This document shows, in pieces, positions 1-9,051 of a DNA stretch of 38,802 bases (positions are counted from its first letter, which is position 1; each line of letters begins with the position of its first letter). Source of the stretch: Clostridiaceae bacterium (GTDB taxonomy: Bacteria; Bacillota; Clostridia; Saccharofermentanales; UBA5734); the NCBI GenBank assembly GCA_012520975.1, contig JAAYNF010000062.1, positions 1-38,802 of the forward strand. Direction: 5' to 3'. The notes below the pieces were generated by a model that did not search any database, was not told the origin of the DNA, and saw only the letters and a program-made list of their open reading frames with translations. The position numbers and the translations under genes are program-made.

Positions 1-53
1 AGTCATAAAATCGACTAAAATATAACGTATATACTCAAAATTCTAAACATTAA

Positions 54-94
54 AAACGCCCGAAAGCCTTACATTTCAAGGACATTGGGCGTTT
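54..94 (-). terminator. Stem-loop with T-tail, possible terminator or leader hairpin
   Basis: The arms AAACGCCC (54-61) and GGGCGTTT (87-94) are perfectly complementary, and an inner CCTT/AAGG stem extends the structure. Read on the minus strand the hairpin is followed by GTTTTTA, which resembles an intrinsic terminator. On the plus strand the tail is poorer (TTTCTCTT), but it could also terminate a gene entering from the left. It lies only about 25 to 60 bases after the second minus-strand promoter, so it may instead be an attenuator or part of an rRNA leader. Confidence 0.4.
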
Positions 95-121
95 CTCTTC
101 CTCTAAACTGTCAAAGACGGG

Positions 122-150
122 ATCTTATCATCGCTTCCAATCCTTGTCAA
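122..150 (-). promoter_or_regulatory. Strong sigma-A promoter P2 (leftward)
   Basis: On the minus strand there is TTGACA (145-150), a 17-base spacer, and TAAGAT (122-127), with a TG one base upstream of the -10 (extended -10). The predicted start is near 115. It is followed by GTCTTTGACAGTTTAG (118 down to 103), which resembles the boxA antitermination element of Bacillota rRNA leaders. Together with P1 it forms the tandem arrangement typical of rRNA operons; the downstream gene itself is not in the window. Confidence 0.6.
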
Positions 151-270
151 CTCTCTTTTATTTCTTGTTTTTGACCTGTTTTTGATCTGATCAAAGTGCT
201 GATTAGAAGGAAGAAATGACCTGCCGGCCAGACAACAACCCACCGCTTTTCCAAAGCAGAGCGGATTACT

Positions 271-299
271 ATTATATAGGAAAAAGCCTGAATTGTCAA
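271..299 (-). promoter_or_regulatory. Consensus sigma-A promoter P1 (leftward)
   Basis: The minus strand reads TTGACA (294-299), exactly 17 bases, then TATAAT (271-276), a perfect match to the sigma-A consensus. The predicted start is near 264. It lies immediately after the gyrA terminator hairpin and drives transcription leftward, in the same direction as gyrA. No open reading frame in the window follows it, which suits a stable-RNA promoter. Confidence 0.7.
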
Positions 300-304
300 A
301 TTAA

Positions 305-333
305 CAGCCTGTCTCAAGAACGAGGACAGGCTG
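305..333 (-). terminator. Probable gyrA transcription terminator
   Basis: A 9-bp inverted repeat, CAGCCTGTC (305-313) and GACAGGCTG (325-333), lies about 75 bases past the gyrA stop codon. On the minus strand it is followed by TTAATTT, a moderate T-rich tail that runs into the -35 of promoter P1. Confidence 0.5.
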
Positions 334-406
334 CTGCGCAGACGCCGGTTTATTGCGTATAATCAATGTTGTCCGGTGTTTGATCCGGCATCGCGGGATG
401 TTTTGC

Positions 407-3040
407 TCATTGATCTTCCGGCGTGTCGCGATCGGGCTGCTCGGTTTCGGGCGAATCAAAGGTCTCCATGTCATCGTCCTGATCTTCCGCATCACTATCG
501 GTTTCATCTTCATGGAAAACGACAGCAATATCGACAACCTTGTCATCGCGGGTTCGCATCAAGGTAACTCCCTGTGTTATACGGGACAAAATCGGTATTT
601 CAGCCGCGGGCAGGCGAATGATCACACCGGCATCATTGATCATGATCACATCACATTCATCATCGACCAGCGCGATTCCGGCCAACAATCCGGTTTTTTC
701 CGATGGTCTGTAGGTAATCAGACCTTTGCCGCCACGGGATTGAACACGATATTCATCCAGTTCCGTCCGCTTGCCGAATCCCTTTTCCGATACAACCAAC
801 AAGGTCTTGCTGGTATCGATTGGCGCCATGCCAATGACCTCATCACCCTCGTCAAGGCGAATACCGCGAACACCCTGTGTGTTGCGTCCGGTGGCCCGAA
901 TATCATCGTCGGCAAAACGTATGGACATGCCGTAGCGTGTGACCAGCACGATGTCGTCATGGCTTTCGGTCAGCCGGACACCGACCAGCTCATCGCCTTC
1001 ACGGAGGTTGACAGCAATCAGGCCGCCTCTGTTGATGTTGGCGTAATCGGACAATGCGGTTTTTTTGACCAAGCCGTTTCTGGTGGCCATCATCAAGCTT
1101 CCTCCCTGATCGAAGGCATGAATCGGAATAACCGCACGAATTTTTTCGTTGCTGTCCAAATGGAGCAGGTTGACGATGGCCATGCCTTTGGCTTGACGGC
1201 CGGCTTCCGGAATCTGGTAGCCCTTCAGACGATAAACCCGTCCTTTATTGGTGAAAAACAGCAAAATATCATGGGTCGAGGTCGTCAGAATGTTTTCGAC
1301 AAAATCCTCCTCGCGGGTTTGCATACCCGTAACGCCGCGGCCGCCCCGATGCTGAATGTTACAAGTATCGATCGGCATACGTTTGACATAGCCGAAATGG
1401 GTCAGGGTGATAAAAACTTCTTCTTCCTGGATCAGGGATTCGTCATCGATGTCAACATACCCACCCAGCTCTATCGTGGTTCTGCGATCCTCCCCATACC
1501 GGTTCCGAACCTGATTTAGCTCGTCCTTGATCACCTGCATCAGCAATACTTCTTCGGCCAGAACGCGATTGTAGTAATCGATTTTTTCGCAAAGGTCATC
1601 ATACTCCTTTTCCAACCGTTCTTGCTCCAGTCCGGTCAACCGACCCAGCCGCATATCAACAATGTGCTGAGCCTGGCGGTCACTAAAGCCAAAAGCTTCG
1701 CTTAGCCTTGCTTTGGCTTCATCCTCGGTCCTAGATGAACGAATCGTAGCGATGACTTCATCAATGTGCAAAATTGCCAACCGCAGGCCCTCAACGATGT
1801 GTCTGCGCGCCTCGGCCTTTTCCAGTTCAAACTGGGTTCTGCGGCGGACAACATCCTTTTGGTGGACAATATAATATCGCAACGTTTCCAGCAGGTTGAC
1901 GATTTTGGGTTCAAAACGACCCTGATCATCCGGAATCAAGGCCAACATATTGGCGTTGAAATTGTCCTGCATTTGTGAGTTTTTGTAAAGCTGGTTCAGC
2001 ACAACCTCGGCGTTGGCGTCTCTTTTCAATTCAATGACGATCCGGACAGGTTCATTGCGGTCCGACTCATCGCGGATATCCGAAATGCCATCGACTTTTT
2101 TATCTTTAACCAACTCCGCCATCCGTTCAATCAAGCGTGCCTTGTTGACCATATACGGCAGATCGTGCACGACGATGCGTTGTCGGTTGTTGCGCATCGG
2201 CTCAATATCGGCGTTGGCACGAACAACGATCCTGCCTTTGCCGGTCCGATAGGCATTGCGAACACCCGCTTGACCGATGATGGTCGCGCCCGTAGGGAAG
2301 TCCGGCCCCTTGATTACGGTCATCAGCTGATCGACCGTGGCTTTGGGATTGTCGATCAGCATACAGACGCCGTCGATGACTTCGCGCAGGTTATGCGGCG
2401 GAATGTTGGTCGCCATACCGACAGCGATACCGGTTGAGCCATTGACCAACAGGCAGGGAAAGCGGGCGGGCAGCACAACCGGTTCCATTTCGTGCTCATC
2501 GAAGTTCGGCTTGAAATCCACCGTGTTTTTGTTAATATCGCTCATCATCTCCAAAGAGATTTTGGAGAGTCTGGCTTCGGTATAACGGTAGGCAGCCGCC
2601 GGATCACCATCACGAGAACCAAAATTACCGTGACCGTCAACCAGAATATGGCGCATGGAAAAATCCTGGGCCATGCGAACCAGCGAATCATACACCGCCG
2701 CATCGCCGTGGGGATGGAAGCGACCCAAAACATCACCGACGGTTGTGGCGCATTTTCGATAGGGCTTGTCCGGCGTAAAGCCCTGCGTAAACATGGAATA
2801 AAGAATGCGCCGATGAACCGGCTTTAAACCGTCCCGAACATCCGGCAACGCTCGATCGGTGATCACACTCATCGCATAATCGATGAATGATTTTTTCATT
2901 TCCTCCTCGAGATCGATGGGAATAATGGTGTTGTTCGGATTGCGGAATGCAGCGTCAACAGCCTCTTCCTTCAATGCTTGCAGCTCTCTTTTATCGGTTT
3001 TGTCCAAGATCTTATCCTCTTTGTCCGGCGGCTCAGTCAT
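407..3040 (-). CDS. gyrA: DNA gyrase subunit A
   Basis: This is the breakage-reunion subunit of the type II topoisomerase that negatively supercoils DNA with GyrB. The 877-residue product has the catalytic tyrosine in [10 protein letters not shown] (about residue 133), the quinolone-region motif [17 protein letters not shown], and a C-terminal beta-pinwheel with the GyrA-box QSRGGKG (consensus QRRGGKG), which favours GyrA over ParC. The extreme C-terminus is strongly acidic. The position equivalent to E. coli Ser83 is alanine and that equivalent to Asp87 is aspartate. The N-terminus carries about 35 extra residues before the usual start of homology. The ATG is preceded by GGAGGG at 9 to 10 bases. 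gyrB is not adjacent; upstream lies a TRAP operon, so gyrA has its own promoter. The identification is firm. Confidence 0.97.
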   Translation of the reverse strand: MTEPPDKEDKILDKTDKRELQALKEEAVDAAFRNPNNTIIPIDLEEEMKKSFIDYAMSVITDRALPDVRDGLKPVHRRILYSMFTQGFTPDKPYRKCATTVGDVLGRFHPHGDAAVYDSLVRMAQDFSMRHILVDGHGNFGSRDGDPAAAYRYTEARLSKISLEMMSDINKNTVDFKPNFDEHEMEPVVLPARFPCLLVNGSTGIAVGMATNIPPHNLREVIDGVCMLIDNPKATVDQLMTVIKGPDFPTGATIIGQAGVRNAYRTGKGRIVVRANADIEPMRNNRQRIVVHDLPYMVNKARLIERMAELVKDKKVDGISDIRDESDRNEPVRIVIELKRDANAEVVLNQLYKNSQMQDNFNANMLALIPDDQGRFEPKIVNLLETLRYYIVHQKDVVRRRTQFELEKAEARRHIVEGLRLAILHIDEVIATIRSSRTEDEAKARLSEAFGFSDRQAQHIVDMRLGRLTGLEQERLEKEYDDLCEKIDYYNRVLAEEVLLMQVIKDELNQVRNRYGEDRRTTIELGGYVDIDDESLIQEEEVFITLTHFGYVKRMPIDTCNIQHRGGRGVTGMQTREEDFVENILTTSTHDILLFFTNKGRVYRLKGYQIPEAGRQAKGMAIVNLLHLDSNEKIRAVIPIHAFDQGGSLMMATRNGLVKKTALSDYANINRGGLIAVNLREGDELVGVRLTESHDDIVLVTRYGMSIRFADDDIRATGRNTQGVRGIRLDEGDEVIGMAPIDTSKTLLVVSEKGFGKRTELDEYRVQSRGGKGLITYRPSEKTGLLAGIALVDDECDVIMINDAGVIIRLPAAEIPILSRITQGVTLMRTRDDKVVDIAVVFHEDETDSDAEDQDDDMETFDSPETEQPDRDTPEDQ

Positions 3041-3081
3041 CCCAGTTGTCCCTCCGTCATGTCCTGTACTATATCCTTATT

Positions 3082-3109
3082 ATTATACCATATTACCGAA
3101 ACGATCCGA
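3082..3109 (-). promoter_or_regulatory. Putative gyrA promoter
   Basis: The minus strand carries TATAAT (plus ATTATA, 3082-3087) with a TG one base upstream (extended -10) and a weak -35, TTCGGA, 17 bases away. The predicted start is near 3075, giving a leader of about 35 bases that contains the GGAGGG ribosome binding site of gyrA. Confidence 0.5.
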
Positions 3110-3144
3110 ACCTCTCGGCCCGGAAAATTATCCTATCCGATTGC

Positions 3145-3176
3145 AAAACCAAGAGCCGACCGGAGTCGGCTCTTGG
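3145..3176 (-). terminator. Intrinsic terminator of the TRAP operon
   Basis: A 12-bp perfect stem, CCAAGAGCCGAC (3149-3160) and GTCGGCTCTTGG (3165-3176), with a 4-base loop lies about 35 bases past the dctP stop. On the minus strand it is followed by TTTTGC. It separates the transporter operon from gyrA. Confidence 0.8.
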
Positions 3177-3211
3177 AGGAAATTATGTCGGCAGATTTTG
3201 AGAAAATCGGA

Positions 3212-4252
3212 TCAGCCGGCAAGTTTGGCTTGCAGAACGTCGTAGACCTTTCTTGCCTCGGTATGACCATCGGCGATCAGCTGATCAATATAGGCCTCAC
3301 GTTGTACTGCAAAAGCATCCGCCCAGACCTTGATTTCGGCTTCGGTCAGACGTGTAACGGTTCCGCCTTTTTCTTCGATAAGATTAATATTCCTTTCGTT
3401 AGCATCCCGGTCCCAACCGCCCTGACCGTGACTAAGATTTTTGGCCTCATCATTAAAAAGTTTCTGTAGGTCGGGCGACAGCTGCGACCAAACTTTTTCT
3501 GAAATGGCCATGACCATCGGAGCCGTAGCCGTACCGGAATCACCGAACACGGTAGCAGCCTGGATGAAATCCATACAGCCGAAAGCCGCCAGCACATTGA
3601 TATGGTTAATGATGCCGTCGACAACATTGGTGTTCAGACTGGTGGCATATTCCGTGACCGGCGCGGTTACAGCGGCACCCTGATGGTCGGTGATGTACGC
3701 CTGCATGAGGGCTGAACTGGAGATCAGCTTCAGACCTTTCAGATCTTCGGGCGTTCTGATCTCATTTTTCTTGTTGGTGGTATAAATATTGTAGCCAGGC
3801 ATGGGGTAGTTGGTCCAGTAGTGCAGACCGGCATTGGTGTACTCTTTGCTGATGGCTTCCTGTTCATTGTGCATTTCGGTAAACAGGTCGGCTGTTTCGA
3901 GCATGCCGGGCAGGCCCAGGAACGGCGTGTAGGTGATCAGGTTGGAATACGGGAAGAGATTCAGGTGCTCATTGATAGGCACTGCGGCAATGTCGCAAAC
4001 ACCACTATTCAGATCATCCACCACCGTCGGCACAGAAGTGATCGTCCAAGCATAGTAGTATACGAATTTAATCCGTCCTTTGCTGGCTTCCTGAATCCGG
4101 TCCAGCGCTGCCGTGATCTCCGTGGTCGAGAACTCCGGAGCAGCAAAGGAGACCTTAAGCTCGTGGACCTTCGTGTCTGCGCCCTGGCAAGCTGTTGCTG
4201 CCAGAATCAAACAGACAATCATGACTAGTGCAAGAATTCTTTTCATCTTCAT
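3212..4252 (-). CDS. dctP: TRAP transporter solute-binding lipoprotein (DctP family)
   Basis: This is the extracytoplasmic substrate-binding subunit of a tripartite ATP-independent (TRAP) transporter. The 346-residue product starts with a lipoprotein signal peptide (basic MKMKR, hydrophobic stretch, then LAATAC with the lipid-modified Cys near residue 22), as expected for a monoderm host that tethers the binding protein to the membrane. The body matches DctP-type proteins, including EDLKGLKL and a later QEAY-like helix. In most DctP proteins a conserved arginine follows GLK (GLKxR) and pairs with the ligand carboxylate; here the stretch reads GLKLISSSA, without it. The substrate therefore cannot be inferred and may not be a simple organic acid. 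The ATG has GGAGG 8 bases upstream. It is last in the dctQ-dctM-dctP operon and is followed by a strong terminator. Confidence 0.9.
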   Translation of the reverse strand: MKMKRILALVMIVCLILAATACQGADTKVHELKVSFAAPEFSTTEITAALDRIQEASKGRIKFVYYYAWTITSVPTVVDDLNSGVCDIAAVPINEHLNLFPYSNLITYTPFLGLPGMLETADLFTEMHNEQEAISKEYTNAGLHYWTNYPMPGYNIYTTNKKNEIRTPEDLKGLKLISSSALMQAYITDHQGAAVTAPVTEYATSLNTNVVDGIINHINVLAAFGCMDFIQAATVFGDSGTATAPMVMAISEKVWSQLSPDLQKLFNDEAKNLSHGQGGWDRDANERNINLIEEKGGTVTRLTEAEIKVWADAFAVQREAYIDQLIADGHTEARKVYDVLQAKLAG

Positions 4253-4324
4253 TAATTTTTCCTCCTATATAGTCGAAAATGATTATATTGAATGCCGATT
4301 GCCGGCATTAATATCGGAATACGT

Positions 4325-5620
4325 TTACATGATGCCGGGCAACCACGTAACAATCACCGGGAAAATTGCCACCAAAATAATGACAATAATGTCGGCTATG
4401 ATGAAGGGCCATAAGCCTTTGTAGATGGTCGTAACCGGCACACCGGACAATCCGGAAACAATAAAGGCATCCATGCCAATGGGTGGGGAAATCGCACCCA
4501 GAGCCATCATCAAGACCACGAAAACACCGAACCAGATGGGATCAAAGCCAAGAGCCAGGATCGACGGATAGAGAAGCGGCACGGTCAGAATCATCATGGG
4601 GATCTGCGGCATCAGCATACCTAAAACCACATACATGATGCCGATCGCAATGATGATGATAGCCGAAGGTGCACTGAGGTTGGTAATCAGAGCGGTAATG
4701 GCGAAAGGCAATTGAGACAGAGCGATGAATTTGATAAACACGAAGGTGCCGACCAGCATAAAGACAACAAATCCCACGGCCAGCACGGTTTCGACCAAGA
4801 TGTTGACTATTTTTTTGCCATCGATTTCCCGGCCGATCAGGGCAATGACCAAGGCACCGGCGGATCCTAAGGCACCGGCTTCGGTAGCCGTACAAATACC
4901 GGCATAAATGCTGCCCAGAACGATGAGAAAGAGGATGATTACCGGAACGACGCCCTTCAGAGAGATCAGTTTCTCTCTGCGGGTAAACTTCTCACCTTTC
5001 GGTCCCAAGGCCGGGTTGAGCGTGCAGGTAATCGTAATGGCGATGACAAAGGCGATAATCATCACGATTCCGGGTATGATACCGGCCATAAACAGGCTTC
5101 CGACCGAATTTTCGGTCAGCATGGCATACATAATGAAAGCCATGGACGGCGGAATGAGAATGGCCAGCGGCGCGCCGGCGGCCACCGATGCCGTCGCCAA
5201 CGAGTCGGCATAGTTGAGTCTCTTAAGTTCGGGGAGCGCCATTTTGCTCATGATGACGCAGGAAACATTATCGGAACCGGTTACCGCGCCCATCAGACCG
5301 GCGGCCACCACTGTTGCAGAAGCCACACCGCCTCGGCGGCGACCAAGAAACTTGTTGGCAAAATCAAACAGATTCCGGCCGATGCTGGTTTCGGCGATGA
5401 TCATGCCCATCAGGGTAAACATTGGAATGGCGGTTGTCGTGTAGTTATCCATTTGTGTGAACGGTGCGGTCACGATGACACCGAGCGCCGTATCCCAACC
5501 GTTCATGATCACGATGCCGAAAAATCCGACGATGGCCAAAGCCGCGCCGATCCAGACACGAGCGCAGATCATAGCGATCAGGACAACGACACCCAAAAGA
5601 CCAATTAGTTCGGGACTCAC
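4325..5620 (-). CDS. dctM: TRAP transporter large permease subunit
   Basis: This is the large integral membrane subunit that forms the transport path of the TRAP system, driven by an ion gradient. The 431-residue product is hydrophobic throughout, with about 11 to 12 predicted membrane segments. It carries family motifs such as the SGSDNVSC-like loop (TGSDNVSCVIMSKMALPEL) and an IPPSMAFIMYAMLTE segment, and it ends with a final helix before PVIVTWLPGIM. The start overlaps the dctQ stop by 4 bases (ATGA arrangement), so translation is coupled. About 70 bases separate it from dctP. Its length is normal for the family, and the identification is firm at family level; substrate unknown. Confidence 0.93.
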   Translation of the reverse strand: MSPELIGLLGVVVLIAMICARVWIGAALAIVGFFGIVIMNGWDTALGVIVTAPFTQMDNYTTTAIPMFTLMGMIIAETSIGRNLFDFANKFLGRRRGGVASATVVAAGLMGAVTGSDNVSCVIMSKMALPELKRLNYADSLATASVAAGAPLAILIPPSMAFIMYAMLTENSVGSLFMAGIIPGIVMIIAFVIAITITCTLNPALGPKGEKFTRREKLISLKGVVPVIILFLIVLGSIYAGICTATEAGALGSAGALVIALIGREIDGKKIVNILVETVLAVGFVVFMLVGTFVFIKFIALSQLPFAITALITNLSAPSAIIIIAIGIMYVVLGMLMPQIPMMILTVPLLYPSILALGFDPIWFGVFVVLMMALGAISPPIGMDAFIVSGLSGVPVTTIYKGLWPFIIADIIVIILVAIFPVIVTWLPGIM

Positions 5621-6147
5621 TGTTCATCACCTCCTACCGGAACGCTAGCTTCAGATTGGGGCAGATACCGGGATTTGTCTTTGAAGTTGGCCACCAGCTG
5701 AATAACGACGGCAATACTCATCAATCCCATGGAAACGGCAAACAAGAGATAAAAGGGCCAAGTGGGAATTTTCAGTATTGTGTACGTTTGCCTTTGAGCC
5801 ATCCTTTTGAGCATGTCGATGATTCCCTGGCCGGCCATTACCGCACAAAGAATCGCGGACAAACCGTATCCAAAGACATCAAAGGCCAGCTGACCTTTAC
5901 GGCTGAGGCGATCGACAAACAGGCCGACACTGACATGGCGATTCAAGAACAGGGCCGAAATGAAGGCCGGCGACATGCAAATCATCATCATGCGAACAAT
6001 TTCCACCGAGCCGGTGATCGGATTACGAAATACTTCACGCATAAAAATATCTGCGATCGTAATCACGATCATAACCACCAACGCCAGAATGGAAATCCAG
6101 ATGATGACATTGCCAACCTTCTTGCTGATATGCAAGACCTTCTCCAT
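5617..6147 (-). CDS. dctQ: TRAP transporter small permease subunit
   Basis: This is the small four-helix membrane subunit that supports DctM. The 176-residue product has four hydrophobic segments (about residues 14-36, 47-68, 88-110 and 130-152) and the DctQ-like motif ADIFMREVFRNPITGSVE, in which the conserved R-x-x-F/N-x-P-I/x-x-x-x-E pattern is visible. The ribosome binding site AAGGAGGAAGC precedes the ATG. It is the first gene of the operon and has a promoter at 6185-6213. The C-terminal tail is polar. Confidence 0.9.
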   Translation of the reverse strand: MEKVLHISKKVGNVIIWISILALVVMIVITIADIFMREVFRNPITGSVEIVRMMMICMSPAFISALFLNRHVSVGLFVDRLSRKGQLAFDVFGYGLSAILCAVMAGQGIIDMLKRMAQRQTYTILKIPTWPFYLLFAVSMGLMSIAVVIQLVANFKDKSRYLPQSEASVPVGGDEQ

Positions 6148-6184
6148 TTTTTTGCTTCCTCCTTACAGCATTTTGCTAACATTG

Positions 6185-6213
6185 ATTTTAACAGTTGAAA
6201 GGAAAAATAACAA
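6185..6213 (-). promoter_or_regulatory. Putative promoter of the TRAP operon
   Basis: The minus strand has TTGTTA (6208-6213), a 17-base spacer and TAAAAT (6185-6190). The predicted start is near 6178, about 30 bases ahead of dctQ. A TTAACA sequence overlaps the -10, the same hexamer repeated at the deoR control region; a single copy in AT-rich DNA may be chance. Confidence 0.5.
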
Positions 6214-6298
6214 ACTATACACTGTAAATAATACAAAAATAATAATACAAAAATGTTGCGCAGCGGCGGATATTCCTATTTCTCATCCGGGATTTTGA

Positions 6299-7075
6299 TC
6301 ATCCGGAATGGATCAGTCCCGTATTTTTGATCGGCTCCCGTTTCGGTTTCCCGGCCTTGCGCGGATAAACAGCCGGTGTATCCGTAATCTTCTCAATAGT
6401 GACGATCGTGCGTTTCATGTCGGTTCCGGGCAGGTTGAACCGACTGGTTTCCGCCAAGCGACCGCCAAGCGCCTGAATGGCATGATCGGCGGCAGCGATC
6501 TCTTCTTCGTCCTGACCCTTCATTGCCAGAAAAACTCCGCCGACGCGCACAAAAGGCAGGCAGTATTCACAAAGGACCGGCAAGGATGCTACCGCCCGGG
6601 CGGTGGCAACATCAAACCGCTCCCGAAGGGCCGGCTGACGGGCGGCATCCTCGGCCCGGGCATGCCGAGTGGCAATTCCGGCAAGACCCAGCGCCTCGAT
6701 AACGGCATCAAGAAACTTGATGCGTTTGTTCAGCGAATCCAGTAGCAGTACCTGTGTGCGCGAACGGACAATTTTGATCGGAAGGCCGGGAAATCCCGCA
6801 CCGCTGCCCACATCAATCAGTTTGAGCGGTCGTTTGTGGGCGGCGGTCAGTTGATCCAAGATGGGAACCAAGGTAAGAGAATCAAGAAAATGCCGGATCG
6901 CCATTCCCTTATCATCCGCAACCGCCGTCAAATTGATCCGCCGGTTCCAGTCTTGCAGCATTTGCCCATAAAGTACAAAGCCATTTATCTGCTGCTGGTT
7001 CATGTTCAAGCACAGACGCTCATCAACAATCCGGATCCAATCCATTAATGTGGCCTTGGGTTGATTATCCGTCAT
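6299..7075 (-). CDS. rsmG: 16S rRNA (guanine-527-N7)-methyltransferase RsmG
   Basis: RsmG (GidB) uses S-adenosylmethionine to methylate N7 of G527 in 16S rRNA; loss gives low-level streptomycin resistance in other bacteria. The 258-residue product has the N-terminal WNRRINLTA motif, the SAM-binding loop DVGSGAGFPGLPIKI, a downstream LLLDSLNKRIKFL segment and the ATARAVASLPVLCEY block, all characteristic. The C-terminus is longer than usual, with a basic YPRKAGKPKREPIKN extension. The ATG overlaps the end of mnmG by 11 bases and has GGAGG 11 bases upstream, the usual mnmG-rsmG coupling. It is the last gene of this operon. Confidence 0.96.
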   Translation of the reverse strand: MTDNQPKATLMDWIRIVDERLCLNMNQQQINGFVLYGQMLQDWNRRINLTAVADDKGMAIRHFLDSLTLVPILDQLTAAHKRPLKLIDVGSGAGFPGLPIKIVRSRTQVLLLDSLNKRIKFLDAVIEALGLAGIATRHARAEDAARQPALRERFDVATARAVASLPVLCEYCLPFVRVGGVFLAMKGQDEEEIAAADHAIQALGGRLAETSRFNLPGTDMKRTIVTIEKITDTPAVYPRKAGKPKREPIKNTGLIHSG

Positions 7076-9026
7076 TGCGCTCGCCGCCTCCGATCGTTTT
7101 TTTGTCCAAGGTCTGAAGATAGATCAGCAATACCGAAATATCCGCCGGAGAAACACCGGAAATCCGGCTGGCCTGCCCGACCGATATCGGTTGGATGTGT
7201 TGCAGTTTTTGTTGCGCTTCGATGCGCAGACCACGAATCGCCATGTAATCAAGATCCGGCGGCAACATCTTTTTCTCCATTTTACGGAAGCCGGCCATCC
7301 GCTCGGCTTCCAAGCGGATGTATCCTTCGTATTTCAGTTCAACCTCAACAGCAAACTGCTCGCTTTCACACAATGCCGGTCGTGCCGGGTCCAATGGCGC
7401 CAACACAGCATAGTTCAATTCCGGTCGCTTGATGAGCTCGGCCAGCGAGCAGCCGCGTTTCAGCGGCGAACTGCCTTTTTGCATCAACAGGTCATTCACC
7501 TGTTTTCCGGGCTTGACACGTGTTTTATGAAAACGATCGATTTCGGCTTTAATGCGACTCTGTCTGGCCACAAAGACCGCCCAGCGTTCATCATCAATCA
7601 ATCCGACCTCCCGCCCGATCGGCGTCAGCCGGGCATCGGCATTGTCTTGGCGCAAAAGCAGACGGTATTCGGCCAGCGAGGTCATCATCCGATACGGCTC
7701 CCGGGTCCCCTTGGTGACCAAGTCGTCAATCAGAACACCGATGTAGCCCTGTGAACGGTCAATGATGACGGCCTCTTGTCCCCGCAGTAGGCGGACGGCA
7801 TTGATTCCGGCGATCAGACCCTGCGCCGCAGCCTCCTCATAGCCGGAAGAGCCGTTGATTTGACCGGCACCGAACAGTCCGGACACGGCTCGGGTTTCCA
7901 GCGAGGGCTTGAGGCAGGTCGGATCCAGACAATCATATTCAATGGCATAGGCACTGCGCTGGATGACGGCGTGCTCACACCCGGGAAGGGATCGAACCAT
8001 ACGGACTTGAACATCTTCCGGCATGCTGGTGGACATACCTTGCAAATAAAGCTCCTCGGTATCCCATCCCATCGGTTCGAAAAAAACCTGATGCCGTTCC
8101 TTGTCGGGGAATTTCACAAATTTGTCTTCAACGGAGGGACAATAGCGAGGACCGATGCCTTCAATGACACCGCTGTATAATGGCGAGCGGTGCAGATTTT
8201 CCCGGATGATTCGGCCGGTTTCAAGGGAGGTCCAGGTCACGTAGCAGGGCCGTTGCTCGTCGCTTTTCAGATCAACGCCATCTTCATTGGAAAAGGAAAA
8301 CGGCACGATTCTTTTGTCCCCGTCCTGTCGCTCCAACTGATCGAAATCAATCGAATGGGCATTGACCCGAACCGGGGTTCCGGTTTTAAACCGTTGCAAC
8401 GGCAGGCCGAGGCGCCGCAGGGATTCCGCCAATCCAATCGACGGAAAAAGATTGTCCGGTCCGCCGTCATACTGTCGCTCGCCGATAATGATCCGTCCCT
8501 CCATGTAGGTTCCGGTGGCCGCGATGACCGCACGACCCAGATAGACCGCCCCTGTTTTGGTCTGTACTCCGACCACCCGGAGCTTGCCGTCTTCGGATTC
8601 TACGAGAATATCGACGATCTCGCCTTGACGAAGCAACAGACGTGGCTGATTTTCGACGACATGCTTCATGGCCTCCTGATAGCGGCGCCGGTCGATCTGC
8701 GCTCTGGGAGACAGAACCGCCGGTCCTCGCGAGGTATTGAGCATACGGAATTGGATCATGGTCCGGTCGGCCAGTTTTCCCATTTCACCCCCGAGAGCAT
8801 CGATTTCCCGCACCAGTTGCCCCTTGGCCGTGCCGCCGATATTGGGATTGCAGGGCAGATTTGCCAGAACATCAAGGTTCATGCCGAACAAAATCGTCCG
8901 GCATCCAAGACGAGCCGTGGCCAGCGCCGCTTCACAACCGGCATGACCGGCACCGACAACAATGATGTCCACCTCATCGGCCAGCCAGGCATTCGGACGA
9001 TTCAATGCTTGTTCGATGTTGGTCAT
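7065..9026 (-). CDS. mnmG: tRNA uridine-5-carboxymethylaminomethyl modification enzyme MnmG
   Basis: MnmG (GidA) is an FAD enzyme that, with MnmE, installs the carboxymethylaminomethyl group at U34 of certain tRNAs. The 653-residue product begins with the dinucleotide-binding motif VVGAGHAGCEAALATARLG, followed by CNPNIGGTAKGQLVREIDALGG (split here to its parts CNPNIGGTAKG and LVREIDALGG), and has the C-terminal FAD motif GLFGAGQINGSSGYEEAAAQ. The start was placed at 9026 because AAAGGATCC lies just upstream of that ATG; an in-frame start at 9065 would overlap mnmE and has no better ribosome binding site. It follows mnmE and precedes rsmG in one operon. Confidence 0.97.
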   Translation of the reverse strand: MTNIEQALNRPNAWLADEVDIIVVGAGHAGCEAALATARLGCRTILFGMNLDVLANLPCNPNIGGTAKGQLVREIDALGGEMGKLADRTMIQFRMLNTSRGPAVLSPRAQIDRRRYQEAMKHVVENQPRLLLRQGEIVDILVESEDGKLRVVGVQTKTGAVYLGRAVIAATGTYMEGRIIIGERQYDGGPDNLFPSIGLAESLRRLGLPLQRFKTGTPVRVNAHSIDFDQLERQDGDKRIVPFSFSNEDGVDLKSDEQRPCYVTWTSLETGRIIRENLHRSPLYSGVIEGIGPRYCPSVEDKFVKFPDKERHQVFFEPMGWDTEELYLQGMSTSMPEDVQVRMVRSLPGCEHAVIQRSAYAIEYDCLDPTCLKPSLETRAVSGLFGAGQINGSSGYEEAAAQGLIAGINAVRLLRGQEAVIIDRSQGYIGVLIDDLVTKGTREPYRMMTSLAEYRLLLRQDNADARLTPIGREVGLIDDERWAVFVARQSRIKAEIDRFHKTRVKPGKQVNDLLMQKGSSPLKRGCSLAELIKRPELNYAVLAPLDPARPALCESEQFAVEVELKYEGYIRLEAERMAGFRKMEKKMLPPDLDYMAIRGLRIEAQQKLQHIQPISVGQASRISGVSPADISVLLIYLQTLDKKTIGGGERNDG

Positions 9027-9051
9027 AGGATCCTTTCCTGCACCACCCTTG

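Larger units (their letters stand above)
1..406. other. Gene-free left edge with hairpins and tandem promoters
   Basis: No protein gene is supported in these 406 bases. From right to left on the minus strand they hold the probable gyrA terminator hairpin (305-333), a perfect sigma-A promoter (271-299), a second near-consensus promoter (122-150), a sequence resembling a ribosomal antitermination boxA (103-118), and a stem-loop at 54-94. Everything points out of the left edge, so the transcript that these signals serve is mostly or wholly outside the window. Confidence 0.7.

Noticed and set aside
353-1519. Open frame of 388 codons on the plus strand opposite gyrA
   Set aside because: It is fully antisense to the C-terminal half of gyrA, has no ribosome binding site and its translation has no recognisable domain; long antisense frames are common in GC-rich genes.
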